This document shows, piece after piece, positions 50,508 to 59,923 of a stretch of 64,000 nt of DNA. Made by a program: the position numbers and the translations under genes. Numbering within the stretch: the first letter of the stretch is position 1; every line of letters begins with the position of its first letter. Source of the DNA: Ignavibacteria bacterium (GTDB lineage: Bacteria > Bacteroidota > Ignavibacteria > Tepidaquicellales > Tepidaquicellaceae); assembly GCA_041649015.1 (NCBI GenBank), contig JBAZNU010000006.1, positions 124,001 through 188,000 of the forward strand, written 5' to 3'. The notes beneath the pieces were generated by a model. That model did not search any database and was not told where the DNA came from. It worked only from the letters and a program-made list of their open reading frames with translations.

Positions 50508-51269
50508 TTATATTTTGGGAATGAGACCTCTTTCGGACTTTAGTATGAAATCGTGAATTACTTTTACTTCATCTATAATTTCCATTTCGTCAGTCAGTTT
50601 TTTGAGTGAGTCTTTAAAGTTTAGTTTAGGGTCGTATATAATTCTGTAAGCTTCTTTTATTTTTGAAATAGATTCTATTGTAAAACCAATTCTTTTTAGA
50701 CCGATATAATTTAAACCAATGAATCTTTGGGGCGCTCTGCCAACCAAGGTGAATGGCGGTATATCCTTAGTAACTTTTGTGTTGGATTCAATCATGCAGT
50801 ATTCGCCAATTTTACAAAACTGATGAACACCAACAAGACCGCCAATAGTTGTGTGTGAGCCGATGGTTACGTGACCTCCCAGTCCCACACCGTTGGTAAG
50901 TACAACGTTATCGCCAATAATGTTATCATGTGCAACGTGGACGTAATTCATTATGTAGCAGTTCTTTCCGACAATAGTTCGAGAGCTGTATTTAGTAGCT
51001 CTGCTGATTGTAGAGAATTCTTTTATGAGAGTACCTTCGCCAATTTCGACTGTTGATATTTCATCAGCAAAGCTTGTGGAATGGGGGTGAGAGGCAATGC
51101 TGCCTCCGTGAAAGATTTTTACGTTGTCGGAGATTCTGGAACCATTACCAACGTATACACAGGGACCCAAATAAACATTGTTTCCGATTTCTACGTCGTC
51201 ATCTATAGTGACGAAACTTTTTATATCTACATTATTTCCAATCTTTGCTTTACTGCTTATGCTGTTCAT
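50508..51269 (-). CDS. lpxA: Acyl-ACP:UDP-N-acetylglucosamine O-acyltransferase
   Basis: LpxA catalyses the first step of lipid A synthesis, adding a 3-hydroxyacyl chain to UDP-GlcNAc. The 253-aa trimeric left-handed beta-helix protein shows hexapeptide repeats from IGNNVDI to IGEYCMIE, the catalytic His in NYVHVAHDNIIGDN, GVGLGGHVTIGSHTTIGGL, GVHQFCKIG and TLVGRAPQRFIGLN, then the helical C-terminus KIKEAYRIIY. Length is normal. It shows that the organism has an LPS-type outer membrane. Stand-alone here; other lpx genes are elsewhere. Confidence 0.95.
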   Translation of the reverse strand: MNSISSKAKIGNNVDIKSFVTIDDDVEIGNNVYLGPCVYVGNGSRISDNVKIFHGGSIASHPHSTSFADEISTVEIGEGTLIKEFSTISRATKYSSRTIVGKNCYIMNYVHVAHDNIIGDNVVLTNGVGLGGHVTIGSHTTIGGLVGVHQFCKIGEYCMIESNTKVTKDIPPFTLVGRAPQRFIGLNYIGLKRIGFTIESISKIKEAYRIIYDPKLNFKDSLKKLTDEMEIIDEVKVIHDFILKSERGLIPKI

Positions 51270-51466
51270 ATGAGAAAATTATTTTTACGAAAATACTTAA
51301 TAAGAAATTTATATTAAGTAGAAAAATTAGTAGATAAAAGCTGAAGAATTTAGAGTGCCATATGATCCGTTGCCTGAAGGCAACGGCAATAATATTTTTA
51401 ATGAGGACTTAAAATGATTTAGTCGGGATTGCCTATCAATCGTATACATCTTCTATTTGTAAAATG
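51270..51466. other. Intergenic spacer with palindromic repeat copy 2
   Basis: This spacer between lpxA and the tRNA terminator is AT-rich and holds the palindrome at 51367-51386. Nothing else is recognised. Confidence 0.5.
51367..51386. repeat. Dispersed palindrome, copy 2 (CCGTTGCC-TGAA-GGCAACGG)
   Basis: The 8-bp arms are perfectly complementary around TGAA and are followed by CAAT, as in the copy at 6362-6381. The two inner arm positions differ from that copy (CA/TG versus TG/CA) on both arms at once, keeping the stem intact. Confidence 0.75.
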
Positions 51467-51498
51467 AAGAAACCGAATAATTTCATATTCGGTTTCTT
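51467..51498 (-). terminator. Terminator of tRNA-Lys
   Basis: AAGAAACCGAATA (51467-51479) and TATTCGGTTTCTT (51486-51498) form a perfect 13-bp stem with a 6-nt loop, immediately after the tRNA 3' end and followed on the minus strand by CATTTTAC. Confidence 0.85.
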
Positions 51499-51499
51499 G

Positions 51500-51571
51500 T
51501 GAGGATGGGAGGAATCGAACCTCCGACCCACTGCTTAAAAGGCAGTTGCTCTACCCCTGAGCTACATCCCC
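51500..51571 (-). tRNA. tRNA-Lys (anticodon TTT)
   Basis: The minus-strand cloverleaf is complete: acceptor GGGGATG/CATCCTC (one G-T pair), D arm GCTC/GAGC, anticodon stem ACTGC/GCAGT with loop CTTTTAA (anticodon TTT), T arm GGAGG-TTCGATT-CCTCC, and discriminator A. CCA is not encoded. A hairpin terminator follows, and a degenerate copy lies just upstream. Confidence 0.95.
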
Positions 51572-51574
51572 TAT

Positions 51575-51641
51575 CCAAAACTTTATTAATCAAACCTTTG
51601 ACCCAACCTTAAAAGGCATTGCTCGCCTGAGCTACATCCCC
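51575..51641 (-). pseudogene. Degenerate tandem copy of tRNA-Lys
   Basis: The minus strand reads GGGGATGTAGCTCAG, then a D loop shortened by two bases, GAGCAA, and TGCCTTTTAAG, which matches the anticodon arm of the intact tRNA-Lys. After this GTTGGGTCAAAGGTTTGATTA aligns with GTGGGTCGGAGGTTCGATTC, but the T stem and the acceptor 3' strand no longer pair. It lies 3 nt upstream of the intact gene and 28 nt past atpC, so it is a decayed duplicate. Confidence 0.82.
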
Positions 51642-51669
51642 TCTTTTAGTCGATAGTTAACAACTAATT

Positions 51670-52080
51670 TTATTTTAGAACACCGGCGACTTTTAATCTG
51701 ATGTGGGCTCTTTGCATAGAAAATTTTGCACGTTCCCTGTCAATATCTTTGCCGCCTTCTTTAAGTCTTTCGTTTGCTCTATCCATCGATTTCTGTGCTC
51801 TTTCAATATCAATATCCTCTTTAGCTTCCGCTGCATCTGCGAGTACGACTATTTTATTCTTCTTTACTTCTGCAACACCTCCACGGGTAGAAAAGTTTAT
51901 CTTTTCACCCTTTTCGTCTTCTACTGTTATAATACCGACTTCAAACATCGAGATCATAGCAGCATGCATGTTCAAAACCTGAAACCTTCCGTCAACACCG
52001 GGAACAGTAAGTACTTTTCCCGTTCCTTTATACACCAGCTTTTCGGGGCTGACAATTTCAATATCAAGAAGTTTGTCCAA
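51670..52080 (-). CDS. atpC: ATP synthase epsilon subunit
   Basis: AtpC is part of the F1 central stalk and modulates ATPase activity. The 136-aa protein has the beta-sandwich with LDIEIVSPEKLVYKG, TVPGVDGRFQVLNMHAAMIS and GGVAEVKKNKIVVLADAAE, then the helical hairpin (IDIERAQKSMDRANERL) ending in RAHIRLKVAGVLK. The HAAMIS replaces the usual HAPL. It follows atpD by 17 nt. Other atp genes are not in the window, as in Bacteroidota/Chlorobi where atpDC is a separate locus. Confidence 0.95.
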   Translation of the reverse strand: MDKLLDIEIVSPEKLVYKGTGKVLTVPGVDGRFQVLNMHAAMISMFEVGIITVEDEKGEKINFSTRGGVAEVKKNKIVVLADAAEAKEDIDIERAQKSMDRANERLKEGGKDIDRERAKFSMQRAHIRLKVAGVLK

Positions 52081-52097
52081 ATTCTAAATATTAAGAA

Positions 52098-53519
52098 TTA
52101 ATCCCTGAGCTTTTTAGCTTTTTCAATAGCATCTTCAATCGTACCGACGAGCATAAATGCCTGCTCGGGTAAATCGTCATAATCACCGTTCAATATACCT
52201 TTAAAACCTTTGATTGTATCTTCAAGTCTAACGTATCTTCCCTGCAAGCCAGTAAACTGTTCTGCAACAGCGAACGGTTGAGAAAGGAATCGTTGAATTC
52301 TTCTTGCTCTTGCAACAACTATTTTATCATCGTCTGAAAGCTCATCGATACCAAGAATGTTAATAATATCCTGAAGGTCCTGATAATTCTGAAGAATCTT
52401 TTTCACGCCCTGAGCTACGTTGTAATGCTCGTCACCTACGATTAACGGATCGAGAATTCTTGAGGTTGATGTTAACGGATCAACCGCAGGATAAATACCA
52501 AGCTCGGTAATCTTTCTAGACAGTTCTGTTGTAGCGTCAAGGTGAGCAAACGTAGTTGCGGGAGCCGGGTCTGTATAGTCGTCAGCAGGAACGTAAACCG
52601 CCTGAATAGATGTAATCGAACCTTTCATAGTCGATGTGATTCTTTCCTGTAACTGACCCATTTCCGTTGCAAGAGTCGGCTGATATCCTACTGCGGAAGG
52701 CATACGCCCGAGCAGAGCAGATACTTCCGAGCCAGCCTGTGTAAATCTGAAAATATTATCTATAAATAAAAGAACATCTTTTCCGAGTTCATCCCTAAAG
52801 TATTCGGCGATAGTCAAACCTGTTAAACCGATTCTCTGTCTGGCACCCGGGGGTTCATTCATCTGACCGAATACGAGAGCGGTGTTTTTAATAACACCTG
52901 ACTCAGTCATTTCGAGATATAAGTCGTTTCCTTCTCTTGTTCTTTCGCCAACACCTGCAAACACCGAATAACCGCCATGCTGTTTTGCGATGTTATGAAT
53001 AAGCTCCTGAATGATAACCGTTTTACCAACTCCAGCACCGCCGAAAAGTCCTGTTTTACCGCCCTTTGTATAGGGTTCGATTAAGTCAATGACTTTAATA
53101 CCTGTTTCAAACATTTCTCTCTTTGTAGAAAGAGCTGTCATTTTAGGAGGGTCGCGGTGAATGGGATATTTCATACTTGTCTTCAGCGGTTCTTTTCCGT
53201 CGATTGTATCACCGATAACATTAATAAGTCTTCCAAGGACCTCCTGTCCGACAGGAATCATGATTGGTTCGCCCGTATCTATAACATCCATACCTCTAAC
53301 CAAACCGTCAGTTGAATCCATTGCAACAGTTCTGACTCTGTTTTCACCGAGATGCTGCTGCACTTCCGTAACCAGAACTTCTTCAACGCCTTCGAGATTA
53401 ATCCTGTTAATTCTAAGAGCGTTATTAATTTCAGGAAGCTTGCCTTCGCTGAAGTCCACGTCAATAACCGGACCTATAACTTGAATTATTTTACCAATAT
53501 TAGCGCCGCTTTCAGGCAT
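52098..53519 (-). CDS. atpD: ATP synthase beta subunit
   Basis: The catalytic F1 subunit of ATP synthase, 473 aa. The Walker A motif is GGAGVGKTVIIQEL; also present are GERTREGNDLYLEM, LLFIDNIFRFTQAGSEVSALLGRMPS (Walker B within), the catalytic Glu in VGERTRE, PADDYTDPAPATTFAHLDATT, and IDELSDDDKIVVARAR (DELSEED variant). Full length and standard start. It forms an operon with atpC, after which the two tRNA-Lys copies may be read through. Confidence 0.97.
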   Translation of the reverse strand: MPESGANIGKIIQVIGPVIDVDFSEGKLPEINNALRINRINLEGVEEVLVTEVQQHLGENRVRTVAMDSTDGLVRGMDVIDTGEPIMIPVGQEVLGRLINVIGDTIDGKEPLKTSMKYPIHRDPPKMTALSTKREMFETGIKVIDLIEPYTKGGKTGLFGGAGVGKTVIIQELIHNIAKQHGGYSVFAGVGERTREGNDLYLEMTESGVIKNTALVFGQMNEPPGARQRIGLTGLTIAEYFRDELGKDVLLFIDNIFRFTQAGSEVSALLGRMPSAVGYQPTLATEMGQLQERITSTMKGSITSIQAVYVPADDYTDPAPATTFAHLDATTELSRKITELGIYPAVDPLTSTSRILDPLIVGDEHYNVAQGVKKILQNYQDLQDIINILGIDELSDDDKIVVARARRIQRFLSQPFAVAEQFTGLQGRYVRLEDTIKGFKGILNGDYDDLPEQAFMLVGTIEDAIEKAKKLRD

Positions 53520-53808
53520 AATATAAAAATAAAGTTTTTAGTGTTTTTACAAGAATAGTAAATATATGAAATTTAAGAATTACATTCAAATTAAAAACAA
53601 ATCCAATTTTCAAGAAAATTGTAACATCAATAATAAAAACAGTAAAAAAATCGGTATGCAGAAAGAATAGCCGAATTATGATTTGAACTGATAAAAGCTA
53701 CAATATATCAAATACATCGATGGCATTCAGATAAATAATGCTGTTTTACATTTCTAAATGGGATATAATTTAGTAATTTTAACAATAAATATTTAAAATA
53801 ATACTCAA

Positions 53809-55581
53809 ATGAATAAATTTCTGCCTCTTTTCCTGTTAATTGCAATAATTATCACGAGCAATTCTTACTCTCAAAATTTAAAAAGCTATACATCACAGAA
53901 AGATAAAGTTGAATACAGCTTAAAGACTAAGGGAGAATTGTATTTCAGGTTTAACTTAAACTCAAAGGATAGAGTTATTGAACTTGGGAAACACATATCT
54001 ATTGACAACGTATTGAACCGCGTATTTTATTTTGAAGTTTATGCTTATGCAAACTCAGAAGAAATGGATTACTTTTCAACGCAAGGAATTGATTTTGAAT
54101 TGCTGAAACATCCGGGTGATGCGGAGAATATTATAACATCAGATAATGTAGGACAAATAACAGCATGGAATGTTTACCCAACTTATTCCGCATATATTAC
54201 TATGATGAACAATTTTGCGGCATCATATCCCAATGTATGCAGGATTCATAATGCAGGGACAACGGTTCAGGGTAGACAGATCTTATTTGCAGTGATTAGC
54301 GACAGTGTTAATTTCAGAAAACCAAAGCCGAGATTCATGTACACGTCATCAATGCACGGCGATGAAACGACAGGATATGTGTTGATGTTAAGACTTATTG
54401 ACACACTTTTAAGCGGCAATGGAAACAGCGCATTAATTACTAACCTTGCAAAAAATTGCGAAATCTGGATTAATCCTCTCGCGAATCCTGACGGAACTTA
54501 CCACGGCGGAGACAACACAGTATCAGGTGCATGGCGGTATAATGCTAATTCAATAGACATAAACAGAAACTTCCCCGACCCGGTAGCAGGTCCTAATCCG
54601 ACGGGAACGTGGCAGCCGGAGACGATAGTTATGATGAACCTGATGAGACAGTTTAACTTTACTTTATCGATGAATTTTCACGGGGGAGCTGAAGTGTTTA
54701 ATTATCCATGGGATTGCAAAGCTGCACTTCATCCAGACGACGCCTGGTACATAAACCTTGGAAGAAGGTATGTTGATACAGTTCACAGATATTCACCTTC
54801 ATCATATCTTGATGATAATTTAGGTTATCCCAACATCCCCGGAATAGTTAACGGATACTCGTGGTATTATGTTTACGGAGGCAGACAGGATTATATTACA
54901 TATTTTGCGGGAGGCAGAGAAGTATGTCTTGAAATATCAAGCACAAAGATGGTTCCTCAGGCAAACCTTCCTACATACTGGAATTATAATTTCAGGTCTT
55001 TCCTTTATTTTATAAAAGAGTCATTAAACGGTGTTCGCGGTATTGTTACAGACTCTGTTTCGGGTGCACCCATCAAAGCAAAAATATACACGGTCGGACA
55101 AAACGATTCAACATGGATTTATTCGGATTCAGTATGCGGTGATTATCACAGGATGCTTGCTCCCGGCACATATTCATTAACTTTTACTGCTCCGAATTAT
55201 TTTTCAAAAACGGTAACCGGAATACAGGTTTTCACGGATTCAGCCGTTACGTATAACGTAAAACTAAAATCTACATTTACCAGAATAAATCCCAACGAAG
55301 TAACTATTAGCAGATTTGAGCTGTATCAGAACTATCCAAATCCATTCAATCCTGAGACGAAGATTAGTTTTGACCTTAAAGAAGCATCACACGTAGTTTT
55401 AAAAATCTTTGATGTATCGGGGAAAGAGGTTTCATTATTAACGAATGAATTTTATACGGCAGGAAATCATACGATAAAATGGAACGCATCAGATTTACCA
55501 AGCGGAATTTATTACGCAAGAATACTCGTGAACGAGGGAAAGGATTATATTGCTGTGAGGAAGTTGGTCATGGTAAAGTAA
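53809..55581 (+). CDS. T9SS-sorted M14 zinc carboxypeptidase
   Basis: The 590-aa exported protein has a signal peptide (MNKFLPLFLLIAIIITSNSYS). An M14 catalytic domain (about 115-395) shows the zinc ligands His and Glu in SMHGDETTGY and His in MNFHGGAEVFNY, the substrate Arg/Asn in DINRNFPDP, and the catalytic Glu in REVCLEISSTKM. A carboxypeptidase-regulatory-like (CarboxypepD_reg) beta-sandwich follows (VRGIVTDSVSGAPIKA). The end is a T9SS sorting domain: FELYQNYPNPFNPETKI, KIFDVSGKEV and closing VRKLVMVK. It should cleave C-terminal residues from peptides outside the cell. Terminator downstream at 55603. Confidence 0.9.
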   Translation: MNKFLPLFLLIAIIITSNSYSQNLKSYTSQKDKVEYSLKTKGELYFRFNLNSKDRVIELGKHISIDNVLNRVFYFEVYAYANSEEMDYFSTQGIDFELLKHPGDAENIITSDNVGQITAWNVYPTYSAYITMMNNFAASYPNVCRIHNAGTTVQGRQILFAVISDSVNFRKPKPRFMYTSSMHGDETTGYVLMLRLIDTLLSGNGNSALITNLAKNCEIWINPLANPDGTYHGGDNTVSGAWRYNANSIDINRNFPDPVAGPNPTGTWQPETIVMMNLMRQFNFTLSMNFHGGAEVFNYPWDCKAALHPDDAWYINLGRRYVDTVHRYSPSSYLDDNLGYPNIPGIVNGYSWYYVYGGRQDYITYFAGGREVCLEISSTKMVPQANLPTYWNYNFRSFLYFIKESLNGVRGIVTDSVSGAPIKAKIYTVGQNDSTWIYSDSVCGDYHRMLAPGTYSLTFTAPNYFSKTVTGIQVFTDSAVTYNVKLKSTFTRINPNEVTISRFELYQNYPNPFNPETKISFDLKEASHVVLKIFDVSGKEVSLLTNEFYTAGNHTIKWNASDLPSGIYYARILVNEGKDYIAVRKLVMVK

Positions 55582-55602
55582 GTTTACATCAAAATAAAAA
55601 TT

Positions 55603-55625
55603 AAACGGGGCATACAGCCCCGTTT
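55603..55625 (+). terminator. Bidirectional terminator between M14 peptidase and glmS
   Basis: AAACGGGG and CCCCGTTT pair perfectly around CATACAG, followed by TTATT on the plus strand. It serves the plus-strand gene ending at 55581 and may also serve glmS (minus, ending at 55654). Confidence 0.88.
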
Positions 55626-55653
55626 TTATTATCAACAAATTAAATATTAATAA

Positions 55654-57492
55654 TTATTCTACAGTTACGCTCTTAGCAAGATTTCTCGGCTGGTCAACAT
55701 TACAGCCGCGAGCAGCAGCAACGTAGTAAGACAAGAATTGCAGCGGTATTACATTTAGTATCGGTGCAAATAGTGCGAGAGTCTTTGGTACTCTAAGGAC
55801 ATAGTCAGCATAAGTATTAATATTTTCGTCGCCGTCGCTAGCGAGAGCTATTATCTTTCCTTTACGTGCTTTAACTTCTTCTATGTTTGAAATAATTTTG
55901 TCGTAAGTTCTATCCTGAGGAGCTATAAAAACAACGGGCATGTTTTCATCTATAAGTGCAATAGGTCCATGCTTCATTTCTGCTGCTGGATACCCTTCTG
56001 CGTGAATGTATGAAATTTCTTTTAACTTCAAAGCACCTTCCAAAGCAACCGGGAAATTGTATCCCCTGCCGAGGTACAAGAAATTTTCAGAATTCTTAAA
56101 AACATTTGCAACCTTCTTAACATCGTCTTTCAGAGCAATCATCTGACTAATTTTATCCGGTATTTGCTTAAGCTCATCAGCAATTTCGATTAAAGATTCA
56201 CGAGAAAGAGTGTTCCTTGCTTCAGAAAGCATAATAGTAATAAGAGCCAAAGACATAACCTGACAAGTAAAAGCTTTTGTTGAGGCTACACCTATTTCAG
56301 GTCCAGCATGAATGTAAGTTCCTGCATCGACTTCTCTTGCTATCGTGCTTCCGATAACGTTTACTATTCCGACAGTAGTAGCTCCAAATTTTTTAGCTTC
56401 CCTTAAAGCAGCGAGAGTATCAGCGGTTTCACCGCTTTGACTAATCGCAATAATAATATCGTCTTTATTTATTATAGGTCTTCTGTACCGGAATTCAGAC
56501 GCATACTCAACTTCGACGGGTATTCTGCAGAACTGCTCAATCATGTACTCTCCAACAAGAGCCGCATGCCATGCTGTTCCGCAGGCAGTAATAATAAACC
56601 TTTTTGCATTCAGCATTCTTTCAAACACAGAATCCAAACCACCGAGTTTTGCAACACCTGTTTCAAAATTAATTCTTCCCCTGTAAGTGTTTTGAATAGT
56701 ATCGGGTTGTTCGCAAATCTCTTTAAGCATGTAATGTTCGTATCCCCCTTTTTCAATCTCATCTACAAGGAAATCTATTTCGTGTGCTTCTCTGAAAATT
56801 CTTACATCGTGAATGGTTTTCATATTAAATCCATTCTTAGTAATTATCGCCATATCACCATCTTCGAGATATACTACATTTTTCGAGTAATTGATAACTG
56901 CCGATGCATCGGACGAAACGATGGTTTCTTCTTTTCCAACACCAAGTAAGAGCGGGCTGCCGTTTCTGGCGACAACAATCTTATCAGGCTCTTTAGAACA
57001 AAGGCAAGCTAAACCATAAGTGCCTTCAACATCGTTTAAAGCTAAGCGAACCGACTCTTCAAAATCATTAGTTTGTCTGAAATAATAATTAATCAGGTTT
57101 GCTAATATTTCTGTATCCGTATCGGTTGAAAACAAGAAACCTTCTTCAGTTAGTTTTGACTTAAGCATCTTATAATTTTCTATTATCCCATTATGCACGA
57201 TTATAATATTTCCATCCATATCAAAATGAGGATGAGCATTAACATCGTTAGGTTCCCCGTGAGTAGCCCATCTTGTATGACCGATACCGATTGAACCCTG
57301 GAACAAATCCTTATCTATAGCGTCATGCATTTCGCCGACTCTACCGGCTTTTTTGAAATTCAGAATTTTGTTTTGGTTGTTAATAATCGACACTCCGGCG
57401 GAGTCATACCCCCTGTATTCCAGTCTTTTCAGACCTTCTATAATAATAGGCAGAGAGTTTTTCTTACCTATATAACCTACAATTCCACACAT
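55654..57492 (-). CDS. glmS: Glutamine--fructose-6-phosphate aminotransferase (isomerizing)
   Basis: GlmS makes glucosamine-6-phosphate from fructose-6-phosphate and glutamine, feeding peptidoglycan and lipid A. The 612-aa enzyme starts MCGIVGYIGKKNSLPIIIEG with the catalytic Cys2; the glutaminase domain has HTRWATHGEPNDVNAHPH. The two SIS isomerase domains have ACGTAWHAALVGEYMIEQ and GRGYNFPVALEGALKLKEI, with SQSGETADTLAALREAK and the end QPRNLAKSVTVE. No glmS riboswitch-like element is recognised in the short leader. Single gene. Confidence 0.97.
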   Translation of the reverse strand: MCGIVGYIGKKNSLPIIIEGLKRLEYRGYDSAGVSIINNQNKILNFKKAGRVGEMHDAIDKDLFQGSIGIGHTRWATHGEPNDVNAHPHFDMDGNIIIVHNGIIENYKMLKSKLTEEGFLFSTDTDTEILANLINYYFRQTNDFEESVRLALNDVEGTYGLACLCSKEPDKIVVARNGSPLLLGVGKEETIVSSDASAVINYSKNVVYLEDGDMAIITKNGFNMKTIHDVRIFREAHEIDFLVDEIEKGGYEHYMLKEICEQPDTIQNTYRGRINFETGVAKLGGLDSVFERMLNAKRFIITACGTAWHAALVGEYMIEQFCRIPVEVEYASEFRYRRPIINKDDIIIAISQSGETADTLAALREAKKFGATTVGIVNVIGSTIAREVDAGTYIHAGPEIGVASTKAFTCQVMSLALITIMLSEARNTLSRESLIEIADELKQIPDKISQMIALKDDVKKVANVFKNSENFLYLGRGYNFPVALEGALKLKEISYIHAEGYPAAEMKHGPIALIDENMPVVFIAPQDRTYDKIISNIEEVKARKGKIIALASDGDENINTYADYVLRVPKTLALFAPILNVIPLQFLSYYVAAARGCNVDQPRNLAKSVTVE

Positions 57493-57569
57493 ATTTTTAG
57501 AGATTTAGTTTTATTTTTTATAAAATAGCAATTAAATAATTATCAAACAATTTAATCCTAATAATCAAA

Positions 57570-58559
57570 TTATAAATTATTCCCGATTAACTTTTTGATT
57601 AGTTCATCAACTTTTACGCTGTCAGCTTCAGCATTAAAATTCAGAATAAGCCTATGTCTTAAAACAGAATCTGAGACCGACTTCACGTCTTCTCTTGAGG
57701 GTGTGTACCTGCCCTCGATTGCTGCGAGCGCTTTTGCACCGAGGATTAAATACTGGGAAGCTCTCGGACCTGCCCCCCATCTAATATAATCTTTAACAAA
57801 TTGTGGAGATGATGACGATTCAGGTCTTGTTTTATTCACAACTTCTACGGCATACTTCATTAATTCATCCGATACAGGAACCTTTCTAACGAGTTCCTGA
57901 AAATCAATTATTTCTTCACGATGGAATACTGGCTGAACATTATGCAAACCTACACCGGTTGTTCTTTTAACGATTTCAATCTCATCATCCACTGAAGGAT
58001 AATCAAGCCAGACATTATACATAAACCTATCAAGCTGCGCCTCGGGCAGTGGATAAGTTCCTTCCTGTTCTATAGGATTCTGAGTAGCCAAAACAAAGAA
58101 AGGTTCTTCGAGTGAATAAGAGACCCCACCCGCTGTAACTTTATGCTCCTGCATAGCCTCGAGTAAAGCCGATTGAGTCTTAGGGGGAGTTCTGTTTATT
58201 TCATCCGCAAGAATCATGTTTGCAAAAACCGGTCCTTTCAAGAATTTAAATCTCTTGCTGCCTGCGCCATCTTCATCAAGGATTTCGGTACCGACAATAT
58301 CCGAGGGCATAAGGTCGGGAGTAAACTGAATCCTGCTGAATTTAAGTTCAAGTGCTTCCGAGAAAGTTCTAACAATGAGAGTTTTCGCGAGACCCGGGAC
58401 ACCGATTAGCAGACAATGCCCTTTCGAGAGTATTGTTATTATAATATCCTGCAGAACTTTCTTTTGACCTACAATTATTTTTTCGACCTCAGAATTAAGA
58501 AGTTTATATTTTCTGTTTAGTTCTTCAATCTTTTCAGCATCAGACATATTATTGTTCAT
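57570..58559 (-). CDS. MoxR-family AAA+ ATPase
   Basis: MoxR ATPases act as chaperones that mature or insert cofactors into partner protein complexes, often with von Willebrand A-domain proteins. At 329 aa it has Walker A GVPGLAKT, Walker B MILADEINRTPPKTQSALLE, sensor 1 ATQNPIEQEGTYPLPEAQLD, and the C-terminal sensor 2 region RASQYLILGAKALA. The usual DUF58 and VWA partner genes do not lie downstream here within view; the downstream neighbour is glmS. It follows the M16 peptidase gene by 5 nt, so it shares an operon with the two peptidases. Confidence 0.94.
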   Translation of the reverse strand: MNNNMSDAEKIEELNRKYKLLNSEVEKIIVGQKKVLQDIIITILSKGHCLLIGVPGLAKTLIVRTFSEALELKFSRIQFTPDLMPSDIVGTEILDEDGAGSKRFKFLKGPVFANMILADEINRTPPKTQSALLEAMQEHKVTAGGVSYSLEEPFFVLATQNPIEQEGTYPLPEAQLDRFMYNVWLDYPSVDDEIEIVKRTTGVGLHNVQPVFHREEIIDFQELVRKVPVSDELMKYAVEVVNKTRPESSSSPQFVKDYIRWGAGPRASQYLILGAKALAAIEGRYTPSREDVKSVSDSVLRHRLILNFNAEADSVKVDELIKKLIGNNL

Positions 58560-58564
58560 AATAT

Positions 58565-59923
58565 TTACTTAATTTTATTTATTATTTCCACATTTCCGAA
58601 TTTACGGCACTGCTTTTCAAGCTTGTTGATATCACCAACAGCAACAAATTTAAGCTTATCGGGGTGCAGGTAATTTAAGGCTGTTTCTTTAACTTTCTCT
58701 TTAGTTATATTATTTACCTTACTAAGGTAAGTATCGAAATAGTCTTTTTCAAATCCATACAATTCCATCGTCATAAGCTTTCCCGATACTGCGTTGGATG
58801 TTTCAAGCTGCAAGGGATAGTTGCCCGAGATGTAATTCTTTGTATTTTCCATCTCTTCATCACTAACAAAATTTTCCCTAATATCATTTAATTCTTTTAA
58901 TATTTCTTCAATTGCAAATCCCGTTTTCTCAGTATTAATTTCAGTTTCAATCGTGAAATCTCCTGAATGCATTTTAGCATTAAAAGATGTCCGAGCTCCA
59001 TAGGTTAAACCGTTTTTTTCTCTTAGGTTTTTATTAATCCGTGAAACGAAAGAACCGCCCAGCAGATTGTTTAAGAATGTTACATAAATATAGTCATCAT
59101 TGTTTCGTTTTATACCCGAATGTCCTAAAAATAGGCTTGTTTGCGAGGCATCCTTCTTCTCTTTTAGATAAACTACTCCTTTTCCGTTATCTGTATCTTT
59201 AAAATCAAAATAATCAACATGAGAATCTTTAGATACGTTTGAAAATTTTTGTTCAAGGGTACGGAGTATATTTCCCTCGTCAAAATCGCCGACAATGGCA
59301 ATTATAATATTTTCTGAATTGTAGTATTTTTCAGAGAATTTCTTTAAATCCTTGACAGTAATCTGTTTCAGGGATTCTATATAACCATCGGGGTCATATT
59401 GATAAGGTGTATCCTTGTAATGATTATATTTGAATATTCTTTCTGCAAGATATGAACCTTCATCCTGCATTGATATAAGCGAATTAATGATTTGCTCTTT
59501 TTTACTATTCAATTCGTCATCGGGAAAAGTTGAATTTAAAATCATGTCTGAAATTAAATTCAGGAGAGTGATTGAATTATCTTTATATGAAGTAAGGGTT
59601 AGAAATGTTCCATCATACCCAAAACCTGATGCAAAAAGTGAACCCGTTACATCGATATTCTCTGCAATCTGCAAAGCGTTTGAGTGTTTAGTTCCTTTCG
59701 ACAGCAGTTCTCCGGTTAGCGTTGCCGTACCCGCTTTATACTCATCGGTGAAGTAATCATTATAGGAACCAGCTTTTATCATAATCCTGACTGTTGTCAC
59801 GGGGTATCTATTGTCATTAACAAGATAAACCTTAATACCGGATAACAGATTAGTAATCGTGAATTCGGGGAAATGAATATCTCCTGAAGGTTTAACGGCG
59901 GGTATTTTTGTTCTGTCTATCAT
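58565..59923 (-). CDS. M16-family peptidase-like protein, non-catalytic partner
   Basis: The 452-aa M16 homologue has the family fold in two halves (FTITNLLSGIKVYLVNDNRY, then KYYNSENIIIAIVGDFDEGN), but the zinc-binding HxxEH is lost: the matching position reads GTATLTGELLSKGTKH. The glycine-rich loop and a GLTYGARTSF-type segment, which contributes substrate contacts, are kept. It is encoded directly after the catalytic M16 gene (4-nt overlap, 59920-59923), so the two probably form a heterodimer like mitochondrial processing peptidase or SPP-type pairs. Confidence 0.88.
   Translation of the reverse strand: MIDRTKIPAVKPSGDIHFPEFTITNLLSGIKVYLVNDNRYPVTTVRIMIKAGSYNDYFTDEYKAGTATLTGELLSKGTKHSNALQIAENIDVTGSLFASGFGYDGTFLTLTSYKDNSITLLNLISDMILNSTFPDDELNSKKEQIINSLISMQDEGSYLAERIFKYNHYKDTPYQYDPDGYIESLKQITVKDLKKFSEKYYNSENIIIAIVGDFDEGNILRTLEQKFSNVSKDSHVDYFDFKDTDNGKGVVYLKEKKDASQTSLFLGHSGIKRNNDDYIYVTFLNNLLGGSFVSRINKNLREKNGLTYGARTSFNAKMHSGDFTIETEINTEKTGFAIEEILKELNDIRENFVSDEEMENTKNYISGNYPLQLETSNAVSGKLMTMELYGFEKDYFDTYLSKVNNITKEKVKETALNYLHPDKLKFVAVGDINKLEKQCRKFGNVEIINKIK

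Noticed and set aside
57493..57569. glmS ribozyme/riboswitch
   Set aside because: The leader before glmS is only about 77 nt to the next gene, AT-rich, and shows no glmS ribozyme core.
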